Shown: positions 7,483-17,020, counted from the stretch's first letter. The stretch is DNA of 64,000 nucleotides from RHKX01 sp963784885 (GCA_963784885.1 CAWATA010000005.1:186001-250000), one strand, 5' to 3'. Notes: generated by a model from the letters alone, not told the origin. Numbers and translations are program-made.

Positions 7483-10160
7483 AGACGCTGATCGGAAAGC
7501 GTGCAGAGGAACGACCCGACCGAGGAGGACCAGTGCAGACGACCACGAGACCGGACGTCGAGGCATCCCTGATCCGGGCCGAAGTCGGCCAAGCGGCGAA
7601 TGTCCTGTTCCCGCTCTGGCCGCTCGAGTCCTTCATCGCGGTGAACCCGCTCGGAAACCTCGCCGGTGACCCCTTCGAATCCGCCGGTGCTCTCGCTGCG
7701 GACGCGCTCGGCGCCCGGTGGCTGCCGGACCACAGCTATCTCGCCGATGCACGCGAACGCGGCCGGATAACCAGCGAGGACATTGAGGCGGCGATCTTGC
7801 GGGCAGCCTCAGAGGGCCGTAGCGTCGTCGCGCCACGGGTCGACGGCAACCCAGCCGGCCGGCCGGCGGAGAACTCCGGAGCGATCGCCGATCCGGTCGT
7901 CCATGAGGTCTCGAAGTGGTGTGCGGCCTTCCTCGACACCGGCCAGTCGACCTGGCCGATGCCCGGGCGGGAGCGGGGCCTCTACCGGGCCTGGCGCGCG
8001 CTGGTCGAGGTGGACCCGGGCTCGAGGCGTCTCGGCGCCGGCGATATCCGCGAGCTGGCCCGCGCGCTTCCCGATCGCCCGGAAGCGGCGCTCGCTGATC
8101 TGCTCGACGCGCTCGGCGTCTCCCGCGAGGAACGGCCGGCCGCACTGCGACGCCTGCTCGGACGCTGCCCGGGCTGGGGCAGCGCGATTCGCTGGCGCAA
8201 CGAGCGGACCCGCGACGGCCACCCGGCCGACCTCATCGAGCTCGCCGCGATCATCGCCTTCTACGTCCGGTCGCTCGAGGGATCGATCTCGATCACGGAC
8301 GCGGTCGACGCGCCCGGCGAGCGAATCGCCCTGCTCGAGGCATTCGAGTGGCACTGGCGCGATCGCCTGATCTCGCGGCTCGACACCGGCGGTCGCGAGG
8401 GCCACCGGACCCGTCCCGATGCCCAGGCGGTCTTCTGCATCGACGCCCGATCGGAGGGCATCCGTCGCCACCTCGAGGCAGCCGGCAACTACGAGACGCT
8501 CGGGTTCGCGGGCTTCTTCGGGCTGGCGGTGAGCCATCGTCCGCTCGGTGCGGCGCTCGGTGCGGCGCAGTGCCCGGTTCTGGTCGAGCCGGCCGCGGAG
8601 ACGACCGAATCACCCTTGCCCGGCAGCGAGGCTGCGGCCGAGCGCTGGCTCGCCGGACGCCGGAGCGAGGCCGCCGCCATCGAGGCCTTCCACCGGACCA
8701 AGAACGACCTCTCCTCGAAGTTCGCCCTCGCGGAGCTGACCGGCTGGTTCCTCGGACCCTGGCGGCGGTGCGGACCCTCGCACCGGGTATGGCGCCGGAC
8801 GGGTTACGGCCTCCGGCCACGGAACCGGTCGTCGAGAGGCCCAGTCGCGAGCAGGCCGAGGCCGAGGCGGCGAGCATCGAGCGCGAGAACCTCCAGCGAC
8901 TCGCCAGGGTCGTGATCGGCCGCGGCGCTGCTCGGGTCGGCGAAGTCGACCTCGAGGCGCTCCGGCGCCACCTCGTGACCACTGCCGACGAACCCCCCCT
9001 CGCCCCGCCGCGGCTGTCGAATCGGCGCTGGGCGCGATTCGTCGCGGAGGCGAGGCGGATGCTCGACCGACGGGCCCATGAAGCGCTGGTCGAGCGGATC
9101 GGGTCGATCGGAATGACCGCTGCGGACCAGATCGCCTGGGCGGAGGTCTCGCTGCGAATGATGGGCCTGGTCGACGGCTTCGCGCGGATCGTCCTGCTCT
9201 GCGGGCACGGGAGCACCAACGTCAACAACCCCTACGGCTCGGCCCTCGACTGCGGCGCCTGCGGCGGTCATCAAGGCGGACCGAACGCACGGGTCGCCGC
9301 GGCCCTGCTGAACCTGGAGCGGGTCAGGCGGGGCCTGCAGCGAACGAGGGATCGAGATCCCCGGTGACACCCACTTCGTCGCCGGGCTGCACGACACGAC
9401 GACCGATGCGGTTGAGATCTTCGACGAGGATCTGGTGCCCGTCACGCACCGCTCCGACCTGCTTCACCTGCGCCGCGACCTCGCAATCGCGGGCCGGGCG
9501 CAGGCGGACGAGCGGATGCGGAGGCTTCCCGGCACGGGCCACGGCCGGCCCCGGATGCGAGCGCGGGACTGGGCGCAGGTCAGGCCCGAATGGGGCCTCG
9601 CTCGCAACGCGGCTTTCGTGATCGGCCCGAGGTCGCTGACGGCCGGCCTCGACCTCGAGTGCCGGGCGTTCCTGCACAGCTACCGCACCGAAGCCGATCC
9701 CGACGGATCCGGACTGGAGACCATCCTGACGGCGCCGCTGGTCGTCGCCGAGTGGATCAACCTCCAGTACTACTTCTCGACCGTCGATCCCGACCTGTTC
9801 GGAGCAGGCGACAAGACCCTTCACAACGTCGTCGGGCTCCACGGCGTCCAGACCGGGCCCGGCGGCGACCTGCGGATCGGCCTGCCCCGGCAGGCGACGT
9901 TCGCCGGTGAGCGGCCCTACCACGAGCCGATGCGCCTGCTCGCGGTCGTCGAGGCGCCACGCGATCGAATCGGGGCGATCATCGACCGCAACGCGATCCT
10001 GCGCGAGATGCTCGGCGGCGGCTGGGTGGCGATGTGCGCACGCTCGGACCCGAACGAGGATTGGTTCCGCCTCCGGCGGGACCTCGAGTGGGAGCGATGG
10101 AAACCAGCTCGCGAGCTAGTGCTCGCGGGCGCCGGCGAGGGAGGTCGAGATGACTCGTGA
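7479..10160 (+). CDS. dabA: DabA-type carbonic-anhydrase-like subunit (two compensating frameshifts)
   Basis: DUF2309 protein, the zinc subunit of the DAB inorganic-carbon accumulation system, thought to hydrate CO2 vectorially using proton motive force. Start is ATG 7479 (ATGA coupling) or GTG 7533, which has the better Shine-Dalgarno (GAGGAGG). The zinc-site motifs are present: CIDARSEG (Cys320, Asp322) and GHGS with a Cys fifteen residues further on (DCGACGG), the same spacing as in the studied DabA. The frame breaks twice: one C seems lost from the CCC at 8757-8759, and one C seems gained at 9341, after which VAGLHDTTTD follows in the original frame. Repaired length is about 893 residues, normal for the family. 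Its end overlaps the PII-like gene by 11 nt. Confidence 0.85.
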
Positions 10161-10473
10161 GGGCCTGACGAAGATGACGAAGGTCGAGCTGGTCGTGCGG
10201 GGAGCGGATGCTCGCGCCGCCCGCGAGCTGCTGAGCACATCGGGAGCGAGCGGCTACACCGCGGTCTCCAACGTGTCGGGCCTCGGCCACCACGGATACC
10301 ACGAGGGCCGACTCCTGTTCAACGACGAGGCCGTGCTCGACCTGCTCATCGCGGTGATCCCCGAGGGTCGCAGCGATGCGCTGATCGCCGCTCTGCGGGT
10401 CTTCCTCTCCGACAAGCCCGGCGTCATGTTCGTCTCCGAGACCTTCGTCAGCCGGCCGGAGTACTTCGCATGA
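10150..10473 (+). CDS. PII-like regulatory protein of the dab locus
   Basis: 107 residues with the ferredoxin-like layout of PII proteins: strand MTKVELVVRG, helix DARAARELLSTSG, an exposed T-loop region GYTAVSNVSGLGHHGYHEGRLLFND, then LLIAVIPEGRSDALIAALRVFLSDKPGVMFV. It lacks the canonical T-loop uridylylation sequence, as do the bicarbonate/nucleotide-sensing PII-like proteins (CPII, SbtB) found next to carbon-uptake genes. ATG 10150 has GGGAGG upstream and overlaps dabA by 11 nt; its TGA overlaps purK as ATGA. Likely senses bicarbonate or adenylates and tunes DabAB; this is inference from family and position. Confidence 0.75.
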   Translation: MTREGLTKMTKVELVVRGADARAARELLSTSGASGYTAVSNVSGLGHHGYHEGRLLFNDEAVLDLLIAVIPEGRSDALIAALRVFLSDKPGVMFVSETFVSRPEYFA

Positions 10474-11621
10474 CCGGGTGGCGGCCAAGTGCGACGGTCG
10501 GCATCGTCGGCGGCGGGCAGCTCGCCCGGATGACCCAGCAGGCGGCGATCGACCTCGGCATCGAGCTCCGCATCCTCGCCCGCGACGGAGAGGACGCTGC
10601 CGCCTCGGTCAGCAGCTCGACCGCCTTCGGGCAGCCAGATTCGCTGACGGACGTGCGGCAGCTGGCGGAGTCCTGCGACGTCCTCACGTTCGACCACGAG
10701 CTCGTTCCCAACCGGCACCTGCGACAACTCCAGCGCGAGGGCCACGACATCCAGCCGCAACCGGGGGCGAAACTCCTGGCCCAGGACAAGCTCCACGCGC
10801 GGGAGCTCATGCGCAACGCGGGGTTCCCCGTCCCCGAGTTCACTCCGGTGCGGTCCGCCGACGACGTCGAGTCGCTCGCCATGCGGTGCGGCTGGCCGGT
10901 GGTCATGAAACGGCGCAGCGGTGGTTATGACGGCCGCGGTGTCTGCCTGGTCGCGGACCGGCGTGCGGCGGAAGAGCTCGGATGCGATGACGGCGGGTGG
11001 ATCGCCGAAGCCCTCGTCCCGATCGAGCTCGAGGTCTCGCAGGTGGTCGTCCGGTCGCGCGGCGGCGAAGTCGCCGCCTATCCCCTCGTCCGGACCATCC
11101 AGCGAGACGGGATCTGCGTCGAGACGGTCGCACCGGCCGGGGTCTCCCCCGAGCTCGCAGATACCTGCCGCGACCTCGCGATCGAGATCGCCGAGACGAT
11201 CGAGTCAGTCGGGGTCATGGCAGTTGAGCTGTTCTTGACACCAGCGACCGAGATCCTCGTCAACGAGCTCGCCCTGCGCCCGCACAACACCGGGCACTTC
11301 ACGATCGAGGGCTGTCAGACCTCGCAGTTCGAGAATCACCTCCGCGCAATCCTCGGCTGGCCGCTCGGACCGACTTGGCCGGTGGCCCCGGCGGCCGCGA
11401 TGCGCAACTTGATCGGCGTCGGTTTCGAGGACCCGTCCGAGCGGGTCGGAGCCGCCCTCCGCGTAGCGGGCTCGCACCTGCACCTGTACGGAAAGGATCC
11501 GGCGCCGGGCCGCAAGCTCGGACATGTGACGGCGCTCGCTGAAGACGCCGATGAAGCCCTGCGCAGGTGCAGGGAAACGATCGAGATCCTGCAACCGGAG
11601 GAGGTTCCGTGGACACCGTGA
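10470..11621 (+). CDS. purK: N5-carboxyaminoimidazole ribonucleotide synthase
   Basis: 383 residues, normal length for PurK, an ATP-grasp enzyme that joins bicarbonate to aminoimidazole ribonucleotide in purine synthesis. Seen: N-terminal GIVGGGQLARM nucleotide-fold loop, FDHELVP (usually FEFENV/I here), ATP-grasp core VVMKRRSGGYDGRG (residues ~148-161), and the C-terminal signature NELALRPHNTGH followed by TIEGCQTSQFENHLRAILG. It directly follows the PII-like gene with a 4-nt overlap and overlaps purE by 13 nt, an unusual partner for dab genes because its substrate is the bicarbonate that DabAB would supply. Confidence 0.93.
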   Translation: MTGWRPSATVGIVGGGQLARMTQQAAIDLGIELRILARDGEDAAASVSSSTAFGQPDSLTDVRQLAESCDVLTFDHELVPNRHLRQLQREGHDIQPQPGAKLLAQDKLHARELMRNAGFPVPEFTPVRSADDVESLAMRCGWPVVMKRRSGGYDGRGVCLVADRRAAEELGCDDGGWIAEALVPIELEVSQVVVRSRGGEVAAYPLVRTIQRDGICVETVAPAGVSPELADTCRDLAIEIAETIESVGVMAVELFLTPATEILVNELALRPHNTGHFTIEGCQTSQFENHLRAILGWPLGPTWPVAPAAAMRNLIGVGFEDPSERVGAALRVAGSHLHLYGKDPAPGRKLGHVTALAEDADEALRRCRETIEILQPEEVPWTP

Positions 11622-12115
11622 GAGTCAGCGTGGCGATGGGGTCGGATTCCGACCTGCAGGTCATGCGGCCGGCCGCAGAGGCCCTCGATGAGCTGGGAGT
11701 CGCAAGCGAGATCCGCGTCGTGTCGGCCCACCGAACGCCGCACGAGATGGTCGCGTTCGGTGAATCGGCGGCCGAGCGTGGAATCGAGGCCATCATCGCC
11801 GGCGCCGGCGGCGCGGCTCACCTACCGGGAATGCTCGCCGCGTTGACACCGCTGCCCGTGATCGGGGTGCCGGTGCCGCTCACCCACCTCGACGGCCTCG
11901 ACTCGCTGCTTTCGATCGTGCAGATGCCGCGTGGCGTACCGGTTGCAACCGTGGCGATCGGCAACGGCAGGAATGCGGGGATCCTCGCCGCCCGGATTCT
12001 CGCCGTCGCAGACCCCGATCTGCGCTCCCGCCTTCAGCAAGTGAGCGAGGCGGCCCGCGAGAATGCAATGCGGGCGGACGCAGCATTGCGCGCGTCGGGC
12101 GGCGCTGATGCTTGA
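11609..12115 (+). CDS. purE: N5-CAIR mutase
   Basis: 168 residues from GTG 11609, chosen because GGAGGAGG lies 5-9 nt upstream and VRVSVAMGSDSD starts the family domain straight after. PurE moves the carboxylate of N5-CAIR to give CAIR. Family motifs: MGSDSDLQVM (phosphate loop), VVSAHRTPHEM, IIAGAGGAAHLPGM, VIGVPV, LSIVQMPRGVPVATVAIG. The stop overlaps fabI by 8 nt. Confidence 0.93.
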   Translation: MDTVRVSVAMGSDSDLQVMRPAAEALDELGVASEIRVVSAHRTPHEMVAFGESAAERGIEAIIAGAGGAAHLPGMLAALTPLPVIGVPVPLTHLDGLDSLLSIVQMPRGVPVATVAIGNGRNAGILAARILAVADPDLRSRLQQVSEAARENAMRADAALRASGGADA

Positions 12116-12881
12116 GAACAAGCGGCTCCTGATCAGCGGTGTCGTCAATCGCGAGTCGATCGCGTACGCCGTCGCGGAGCGAGCGCAGTCCGCAGGTGCC
12201 GAGATCGCCCTGACGACACTGAGCCGGGATCGCGAGCTCACCGAAGCCGCCATGGAGGGCCTCCGGCATCGGCCGGCTCTGTACGACCTCGATGCGACCG
12301 ACGGCAGCCGCCATGACGAGCTGGCAGACGAGCTCGCTGAGCGCTGGGGGTCGCTCGACGGGATCCTCCACGCGGCTGCCTTCGCCCCGCGAAGTGCACT
12401 GAACGGGGAGTTCACGGAGGCCGATCCCGACGACGTCAACCTGGCCTTCCAGACGAGCGCGTTCTCACTCGCTCACTCGGCGCGGATGCTGAGGCGACTG
12501 GCCCCGGCTTCGGGTGCGAGCCTCGTCGGGCTCGATTTCGACGCCGCGCGTGCCTGGCCGGTCTACAACTGGATGGGCGTCTGCAAGGCCGCGCTCGAGG
12601 CTGCGACCAGGTATCTGGCCCGCGACCTCGGTGCGCGGATGATTCGCGCCAACCTGGTCGCCGCAGGGCCGCTGCGGACGCGCGCGGCCTCCGGGATCGG
12701 CGACTTCGATCGACTGCTGAGCGCCTGGGAGACGACCTCGCCGCTGCCGTGGGACCCGACCGACCCGGGTCCTGTGGCGGACGCAGCGTGCTTCCTGCTC
12801 AGCGACCTGGCCCGCGCGATCACCGGCCAGGTCCTGCACGTGGACGGCGGCTACAGTGCGATGGCAGCGCCGCTGAGATGA
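12108..12881 (+). CDS. fabI: Enoyl-ACP reductase (InhA/FabI type)
   Basis: 257 residues from ATG 12108, which lies inside the purE end. Atypical short-chain dehydrogenase that reduces enoyl-ACP with NADH in the last step of fatty-acid elongation. N-terminal ISGVVNRESIAYAVAE is the FabI cofactor loop; Tyr153 and Lys160 form the Y-x6-K catalytic pair (YNWMGVCK) typical of FabI rather than the Y-x3-K of FabG; the C-terminus ends ITGQVLHVDGGYSAM. Last gene of the dab-PII-pur run. Confidence 0.9.
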   Translation: MLENKRLLISGVVNRESIAYAVAERAQSAGAEIALTTLSRDRELTEAAMEGLRHRPALYDLDATDGSRHDELADELAERWGSLDGILHAAAFAPRSALNGEFTEADPDDVNLAFQTSAFSLAHSARMLRRLAPASGASLVGLDFDAARAWPVYNWMGVCKAALEAATRYLARDLGARMIRANLVAAGPLRTRAASGIGDFDRLLSAWETTSPLPWDPTDPGPVADAACFLLSDLARAITGQVLHVDGGYSAMAAPLR

Positions 12882-12914
12882 GATGGCTCCTCGCCGTATG
12901 AAGACGACTTGAGC

Positions 12915-14255
12915 TCAGCCGTCCACGGCGGCGGCCGCCGCGTACAGCGGCCATTCGCCCGGTACGCCCTTGAGCTCGTGGATGCCTCGCTCCTCGAACG
13001 AGAGCCCGGATCCGATCACCAGATCCTTGACCGTTCCCGTCGTCGTCACCTCGCCCGGGCGGCCCGCAGCTTCGGCCCGGGCGGCGATGTGGACGGCGAT
13101 GCCCGCGATGTCGTCCCCGATCAGTTCGCACTCCCCGGTGTGGATGCCCGAGCGGGTCTCGACGCCGAGCGGGCGGACGCTCTCGCGGACTGCGGTCGCG
13201 GCGCGAACGGCCTGCGCCGGGCCGTCGAAGGTCGCGAGCAGGCCGTCGCCGGTGCTCTTGACGAACCGACCGCGGTGGAGTTCGATCTCGCGGCGCCAGC
13301 GCCTGGCGCAGCCGTCGAGCAGCTCCCTCCAGGCACCGTCCCCGAGCTCGGCGGCGCGAGCGGTCGAGTCGACGACGTCGGTGAACAGGACGGTCGCGAG
13401 GACGCGGCGTGCCGGTGGCGCTGCCGGCCTGCCGGTCAGGAACTCCTCGATCGCATCGAGCACCGAGTCGGCATCACCCGCCCAGGGGATGTGATCGTCA
13501 CCGTGGAGCTCCCTGCCGATGGCTTCCGGAATCCCGTCGGCGACGGTGCGGCTGAAGCGCGGCGGGAGAACGCGATCGCCATCGCGCCAGAGGATCAGGG
13601 CGGGTACGGAGATCACCGGCAGCAGCGGGCGGATGTCGATCTCGCGGTACATCTGCATCAGGGTCCGGGCGGTTCCCGGGCCGGCGCCCCAGCGCATCAG
13701 CTGCGACCACCACTCGCGCTGAACCGGATCGTCGGCCATCGAGGGCGCCCAGAGTTCGAGCGTTCCCGGTTCCCCCCACCGGTCCTTCATGATCTCCTCC
13801 AGCCGGTCGAGCCGCGCCTCCGACAGACCCTCGGGATAGTCCGGAGCCACGGAGAGCCTCGCGTAGCTGCCGAACTGGATCAGGTGGCTGACCCGATCGG
13901 GATGCCCCGCCGCGAGCATCGCCGCAGCCGGCCCGCCCTCAGAGACGCCGAGTACGGCCGTGCGCTCGGAGCCGGCGGCGTCGAGGACGGCGAGCGCATC
14001 GGCTGCGATGTTCTCGAGCGTGTAGGCGCCGCCAGTGTCTGAAAGGCCCTGCCCGCGCTTGTCGAAGGCGATCAGGCGCGCGAACGAGCCGAGGCGATCC
14101 CAGAAGCGGCCGGAAACCTCGTTTCCGAACAGGAGCCCGAGGTGGCTGACGAACCCTGGGACGAAGATCAGGTCGACCGGGCCCGAGCCCTGAACCGCGT
14201 AGGCGATCGAGAGCTCGCCGCTGGTCGCGTAACTGATCTCGGGAGTCGCCCTCAT
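12915..14255 (-). CDS. Alpha/beta hydrolase fused to class III nucleotide cyclase
   Basis: 446 residues from ATG 14255; a GTG at 14282 adds nine residues. Residues ~1-270 are an alpha/beta hydrolase: GSGPVDLIFVPGF oxyanion strand, GVSEGGPAA nucleophile elbow with serine, a late GDDHIPW carrying the candidate histidine. Residues ~285-446 are a class III adenylate/guanylate cyclase domain: VLFTDVVDSTARAAELG, HRGRFVKSTGDGLLATF, SGIHTGECE, VHIAARAEAAG, LKGVPGEW. Such fusions are common in actinobacteria; the hydrolase part may be a sensor. It converges with fabI. Confidence 0.85.
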   Translation of the reverse strand: MRATPEISYATSGELSIAYAVQGSGPVDLIFVPGFVSHLGLLFGNEVSGRFWDRLGSFARLIAFDKRGQGLSDTGGAYTLENIAADALAVLDAAGSERTAVLGVSEGGPAAAMLAAGHPDRVSHLIQFGSYARLSVAPDYPEGLSEARLDRLEEIMKDRWGEPGTLELWAPSMADDPVQREWWSQLMRWGAGPGTARTLMQMYREIDIRPLLPVISVPALILWRDGDRVLPPRFSRTVADGIPEAIGRELHGDDHIPWAGDADSVLDAIEEFLTGRPAAPPARRVLATVLFTDVVDSTARAAELGDGAWRELLDGCARRWRREIELHRGRFVKSTGDGLLATFDGPAQAVRAATAVRESVRPLGVETRSGIHTGECELIGDDIAGIAVHIAARAEAAGRPGEVTTTGTVKDLVIGSGLSFEERGIHELKGVPGEWPLYAAAAAVDG

Positions 14256-14372
14256 CCCTGGCACCCGAGGGTACTCGGGCACGGCGGAGGTACGTCCTCG
14301 TCATGCGCGGAACCGACCCCGGTAGCTCGCTCAGCGAATCCCCTTACGGAGAATGGTGATCATCCGGCGCAT

Positions 14373-15581
14373 CTAGCAGATCGGCCCTGACGGCAGGCCG
14401 GCCGGCTCAGAAACGGCGCCTGCGCGGTGGGCTCGCCACGCGAGCGCGTGCGGCAGGGCAGCCAGCAGGAACAACGCCCCGAACGTCATGCCGAGCGCCG
14501 GGTAGCCACCACCGGCGAGGGCGAGGCCGCCCGCAACCGTGCCGAGCAGATACCCGAACTGGGTCGCTGCGGCCCGGATGCGCATCGCGAACATCCGTCG
14601 TCGCGAGCAGACCTCGAGCCCGAGTGCGCTGCCGGCGATCGTGCGCCCGGCAGCAACGAAGGTCAGCGCCGCAAAGGTCACGGCGCTGACCCACAGCGCC
14701 GGCCGCCAAGCGCCGAGCACGACGACCAAGCCTCCCGCCAGGATCGGCAACAGTACGAGCAGCTCTCGGGTGGAGGCGCCGACCCAGCGGCGCGCCAGGA
14801 AGTTGCCCGGGAGGTAGGCGACCGCCCCCAGTCCCAGCACCAAGCCAGCCGTCCCCGGACTGACGTCGTAGGACTCTACGAACAGGGCTCCGGCGAACAC
14901 CAAGCTGCCGGCCCACGCCGAGTACGCCAGCAGCTCTCCGAGCGCCCAGCCGGCGACCGTGCCGTCATGCCGGAGTAGGGCCCAGCTTCCCCTCACCGGG
15001 TCGGACGGACCGTCTGTCGGCTGCGCCCAGATCGCAACTCCCGCCACGACTGCGACTGCGAACGGCAAGACGATCCAGCCCAGCCGCCAGCTCACGTCCC
15101 CGACCATGCCGATCACCGGCATTCCGACGATCCACGCGACGGGCTGGCCGATCAGGGCCCACGAGAGCACCGTCGTGCTCCGATCCGGAGCCGACCACTC
15201 GGCGGCAGCAGCCAGGCCGGCCGCGAGCACCGTCGCGAGCCCAGCTCCGACCGCGATCTGAGCGGCTGCGAGAGCAGCGAAGGAGGGAGCGGCGGCGCTG
15301 GCGACCGAGCCGGCGGCGAGGGCCCCGAGCCCCAGCAACAGGGTCGTCCGGAGCCCGACACGGGAGCTGAGCGCGCCCATCGAGAGGGCGACGATGCCGG
15401 CAGCCAGCCCGGAAACCGAGCGCAGCTGTCCGGCGGTCGCCGTGGAAACATCGAGATCGGTCGCCACCTCGGCGAGGACGGGTGAGATCGCCACAACTGC
15501 GGCCTGGGCGGCGAACAGGCTCAGGAAGAGGCCCGGCGCAACCGAGGGCCGAGACGCATCGCCGGTGCCGGTCGCCGTCAC
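14373..15581 (-). CDS. MFS transporter
   Basis: 402 residues, almost entirely hydrophobic with about twelve membrane segments. LSMGALSSRVGLRTTLLLG between segments 2 and 3 is the MFS motif A region. The first half resembles drug/sugar efflux permeases (DHA1-type: VFAAQAAVVAISPVLAEVATDLDVS-like start). Substrate unknown. It lies 16 nt after the cyclase stop's far side, on the same strand, so it may be co-transcribed with the downstream-of-haemoglobin pair. Confidence 0.85.
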   Translation of the reverse strand: MTATGTGDASRPSVAPGLFLSLFAAQAAVVAISPVLAEVATDLDVSTATAGQLRSVSGLAAGIVALSMGALSSRVGLRTTLLLGLGALAAGSVASAAAPSFAALAAAQIAVGAGLATVLAAGLAAAAEWSAPDRSTTVLSWALIGQPVAWIVGMPVIGMVGDVSWRLGWIVLPFAVAVVAGVAIWAQPTDGPSDPVRGSWALLRHDGTVAGWALGELLAYSAWAGSLVFAGALFVESYDVSPGTAGLVLGLGAVAYLPGNFLARRWVGASTRELLVLLPILAGGLVVVLGAWRPALWVSAVTFAALTFVAAGRTIAGSALGLEVCSRRRMFAMRIRAAATQFGYLLGTVAGGLALAGGGYPALGMTFGALFLLAALPHALAWRAHRAGAVSEPAGLPSGPIC

Positions 15582-15597
15582 GGGCCGGGCCGGCTAC

Positions 15598-16683
15598 TCA
15601 GTCCCGCTCGACCTCAGAATCGAGCGTATAGAGGGTACGAGTGCCAAAGCCCTTGACGTCGAACTCACCCCATTCGCTGCAGACGAACTCGTCGCCGATC
15701 AGGTCGAATGTCTCCTCGGTGATCGTGATCTGCATCGGCTCCGACAACGCCTCCATACGGGCCGCCAGATTCACGCCGGGACCGAAGATGTCGTAGACGT
15801 ACTTCTGCACCCCGACGATCGAGCCCACGATCGGACCGGAGTGGATCCCGATCCGTGCCAGCCAGGGCTCCCGGTGGGAGGTGTTTCGGCGTTCGAGGTA
15901 ACGGCGCATTCGCAGTGCAACCCTTGCGACACTCTCGGCGTGGTCGCTGCTCGGCTCGGGCATCCCCGAGACCGCCATGTACGCGTCACCGATCGTCTTC
16001 ATCCGCTCGCAGTTGAACAGCTCGACGATCCGGTCGAAGGCGCTGAAGATGTCGTTGAGCTCGCTGACGAGACTGCCCGGGTTACGTGAGACCGCCATGT
16101 CGGTGAAGCCGACGAAATCGAGCATCAGGATCGTCGCGTTGTCGAAGCGCTGCGGGGTAACCGAACCGAAGTCCTTCATCTCCTCGAAGACCGAGCGGGG
16201 CATCAGGTTCAGCAGCAGCTTCTCGGCCCGCTCTTTCTCGCGCTTGAGATCACGCGCGTTGTTGTCCGCCATCCGCGAGTACGAGTCGAGCATCGATTCA
16301 GCCTGCTTCAGCTCGCTCTTGTCGTGGCACTCGACCACGACGTAGTCCGAATCGGCGAGCTCGATCCGGCTGACCCGAAGCTCGAGGGACACGGCACGCG
16401 CCCCAGAGCCGGCCTCGGCATCGACCTTGTAGGTCTTGCTCCGGCCGAGCTTCGCCTCGAGCTTGTCGATGTCGATCGCCGGTATCCGTCCCGGCAGCGG
16501 CTGATCGGCCTCCGGATCTGGACTGAACCACTCGAAGAACCGCTCGTTCTCGAAGAGAATCGCCCAGTCCTCTGGGTCCACCACAGCGGCCCCGACCTTG
16601 AGCGAGTGCAGCAGATCGCGCAGCAGTTCGGCGGTCACCCGGTCGCCGCCGGCCCGCTCAGGCGGTGACGATGAGTGATTCAC
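15598..16683 (-). CDS. PAS-like plus class III nucleotide cyclase
   Basis: 361 residues from GTG 16683; GTG 16638 (VTAELLRDLL) is also possible. Residues ~15-135 look like a PAS sensor (LLHSLKVGAAVVDPEDWAILFENERFFEWF), followed by a coiled-coil helix (~residues 140-175, AESMLDSYSRMADNNARDLKREKERAEKLL) and the catalytic domain: ATILMLDFVGFTDMA with first metal Asp, RMKTIGDAYMAVSG with second, GIHSGPIVGSIVG, VNLAARMEALS. The catalytic set looks complete. Its start overlaps the end of the truncated haemoglobin gene by 26 nt, so the two are probably made together and may form a gas-sensing cyclase. Confidence 0.88.
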   Translation of the reverse strand: MNHSSSPPERAGGDRVTAELLRDLLHSLKVGAAVVDPEDWAILFENERFFEWFSPDPEADQPLPGRIPAIDIDKLEAKLGRSKTYKVDAEAGSGARAVSLELRVSRIELADSDYVVVECHDKSELKQAESMLDSYSRMADNNARDLKREKERAEKLLLNLMPRSVFEEMKDFGSVTPQRFDNATILMLDFVGFTDMAVSRNPGSLVSELNDIFSAFDRIVELFNCERMKTIGDAYMAVSGMPEPSSDHAESVARVALRMRRYLERRNTSHREPWLARIGIHSGPIVGSIVGVQKYVYDIFGPGVNLAARMEALSEPMQITITEETFDLIGDEFVCSEWGEFDVKGFGTRTLYTLDSEVERD

Positions 16684-17020
16684 GCTTCCTCAGCTCCCGC
16701 TCCACTGCTGCGATGTCGTCGCTGTCGAAATCGTGATCGTCCATCGCCTCGGTCAGGATCGCCACCATCTCATCGAACTCGTCGTGGGTGATGCCGCGGG
16801 CCCGGTGGATCCTGGCGAGATGGTCGTCTGAATAGCCGGTCGCCGGGCCACCCGTTAGGAACGCGATGAAGCGGGTCTGGTGGTCCATCAGGCGTGGCAT
16901 GTCCACGTCCTCGAAGTGGTGAGCGAGAACCTGCGAATCGAGGACCTCGTCGTAGAAGTCGCTGACGAGCATGCGGATCTTCGGGAAGCCTCCGTTGCGC
17001 TCGTAGATCGTCAGTGCCAT
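16658..17020 (-). CDS. Truncated haemoglobin, group I
   Basis: 120 residues, the usual length for a 2-on-2 globin. Tyr23 (DFYDEVL) fits the B10 position that contacts bound O2 or NO; His72 (ARIHRARGIT) fits the proximal F8 ligand; MDHQTRFIAFLTGGP covers the E helix. Such proteins bind O2, NO or CO. Its 3' end overlaps the cyclase gene, and across a ~200-bp gap lies the divergently transcribed REC-flavoprotein. No cyclase domain is fused, so any signalling link would be protein-protein. Confidence 0.85.
   Translation of the reverse strand: MALTIYERNGGFPKIRMLVSDFYDEVLDSQVLAHHFEDVDMPRLMDHQTRFIAFLTGGPATGYSDDHLARIHRARGITHDEFDEMVAILTEAMDDHDFDSDDIAAVERELRKRESLIVTA

Noticed and set aside
5943..8915. 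A single 990-residue protein joining a NuoL-like part to a DabA part
   Set aside because: The join is produced by a frameshift in dabB; the true dabB end (7482) and dabA start (7479) overlap normally in another frame, and the linker is arginine-rich non-family sequence.
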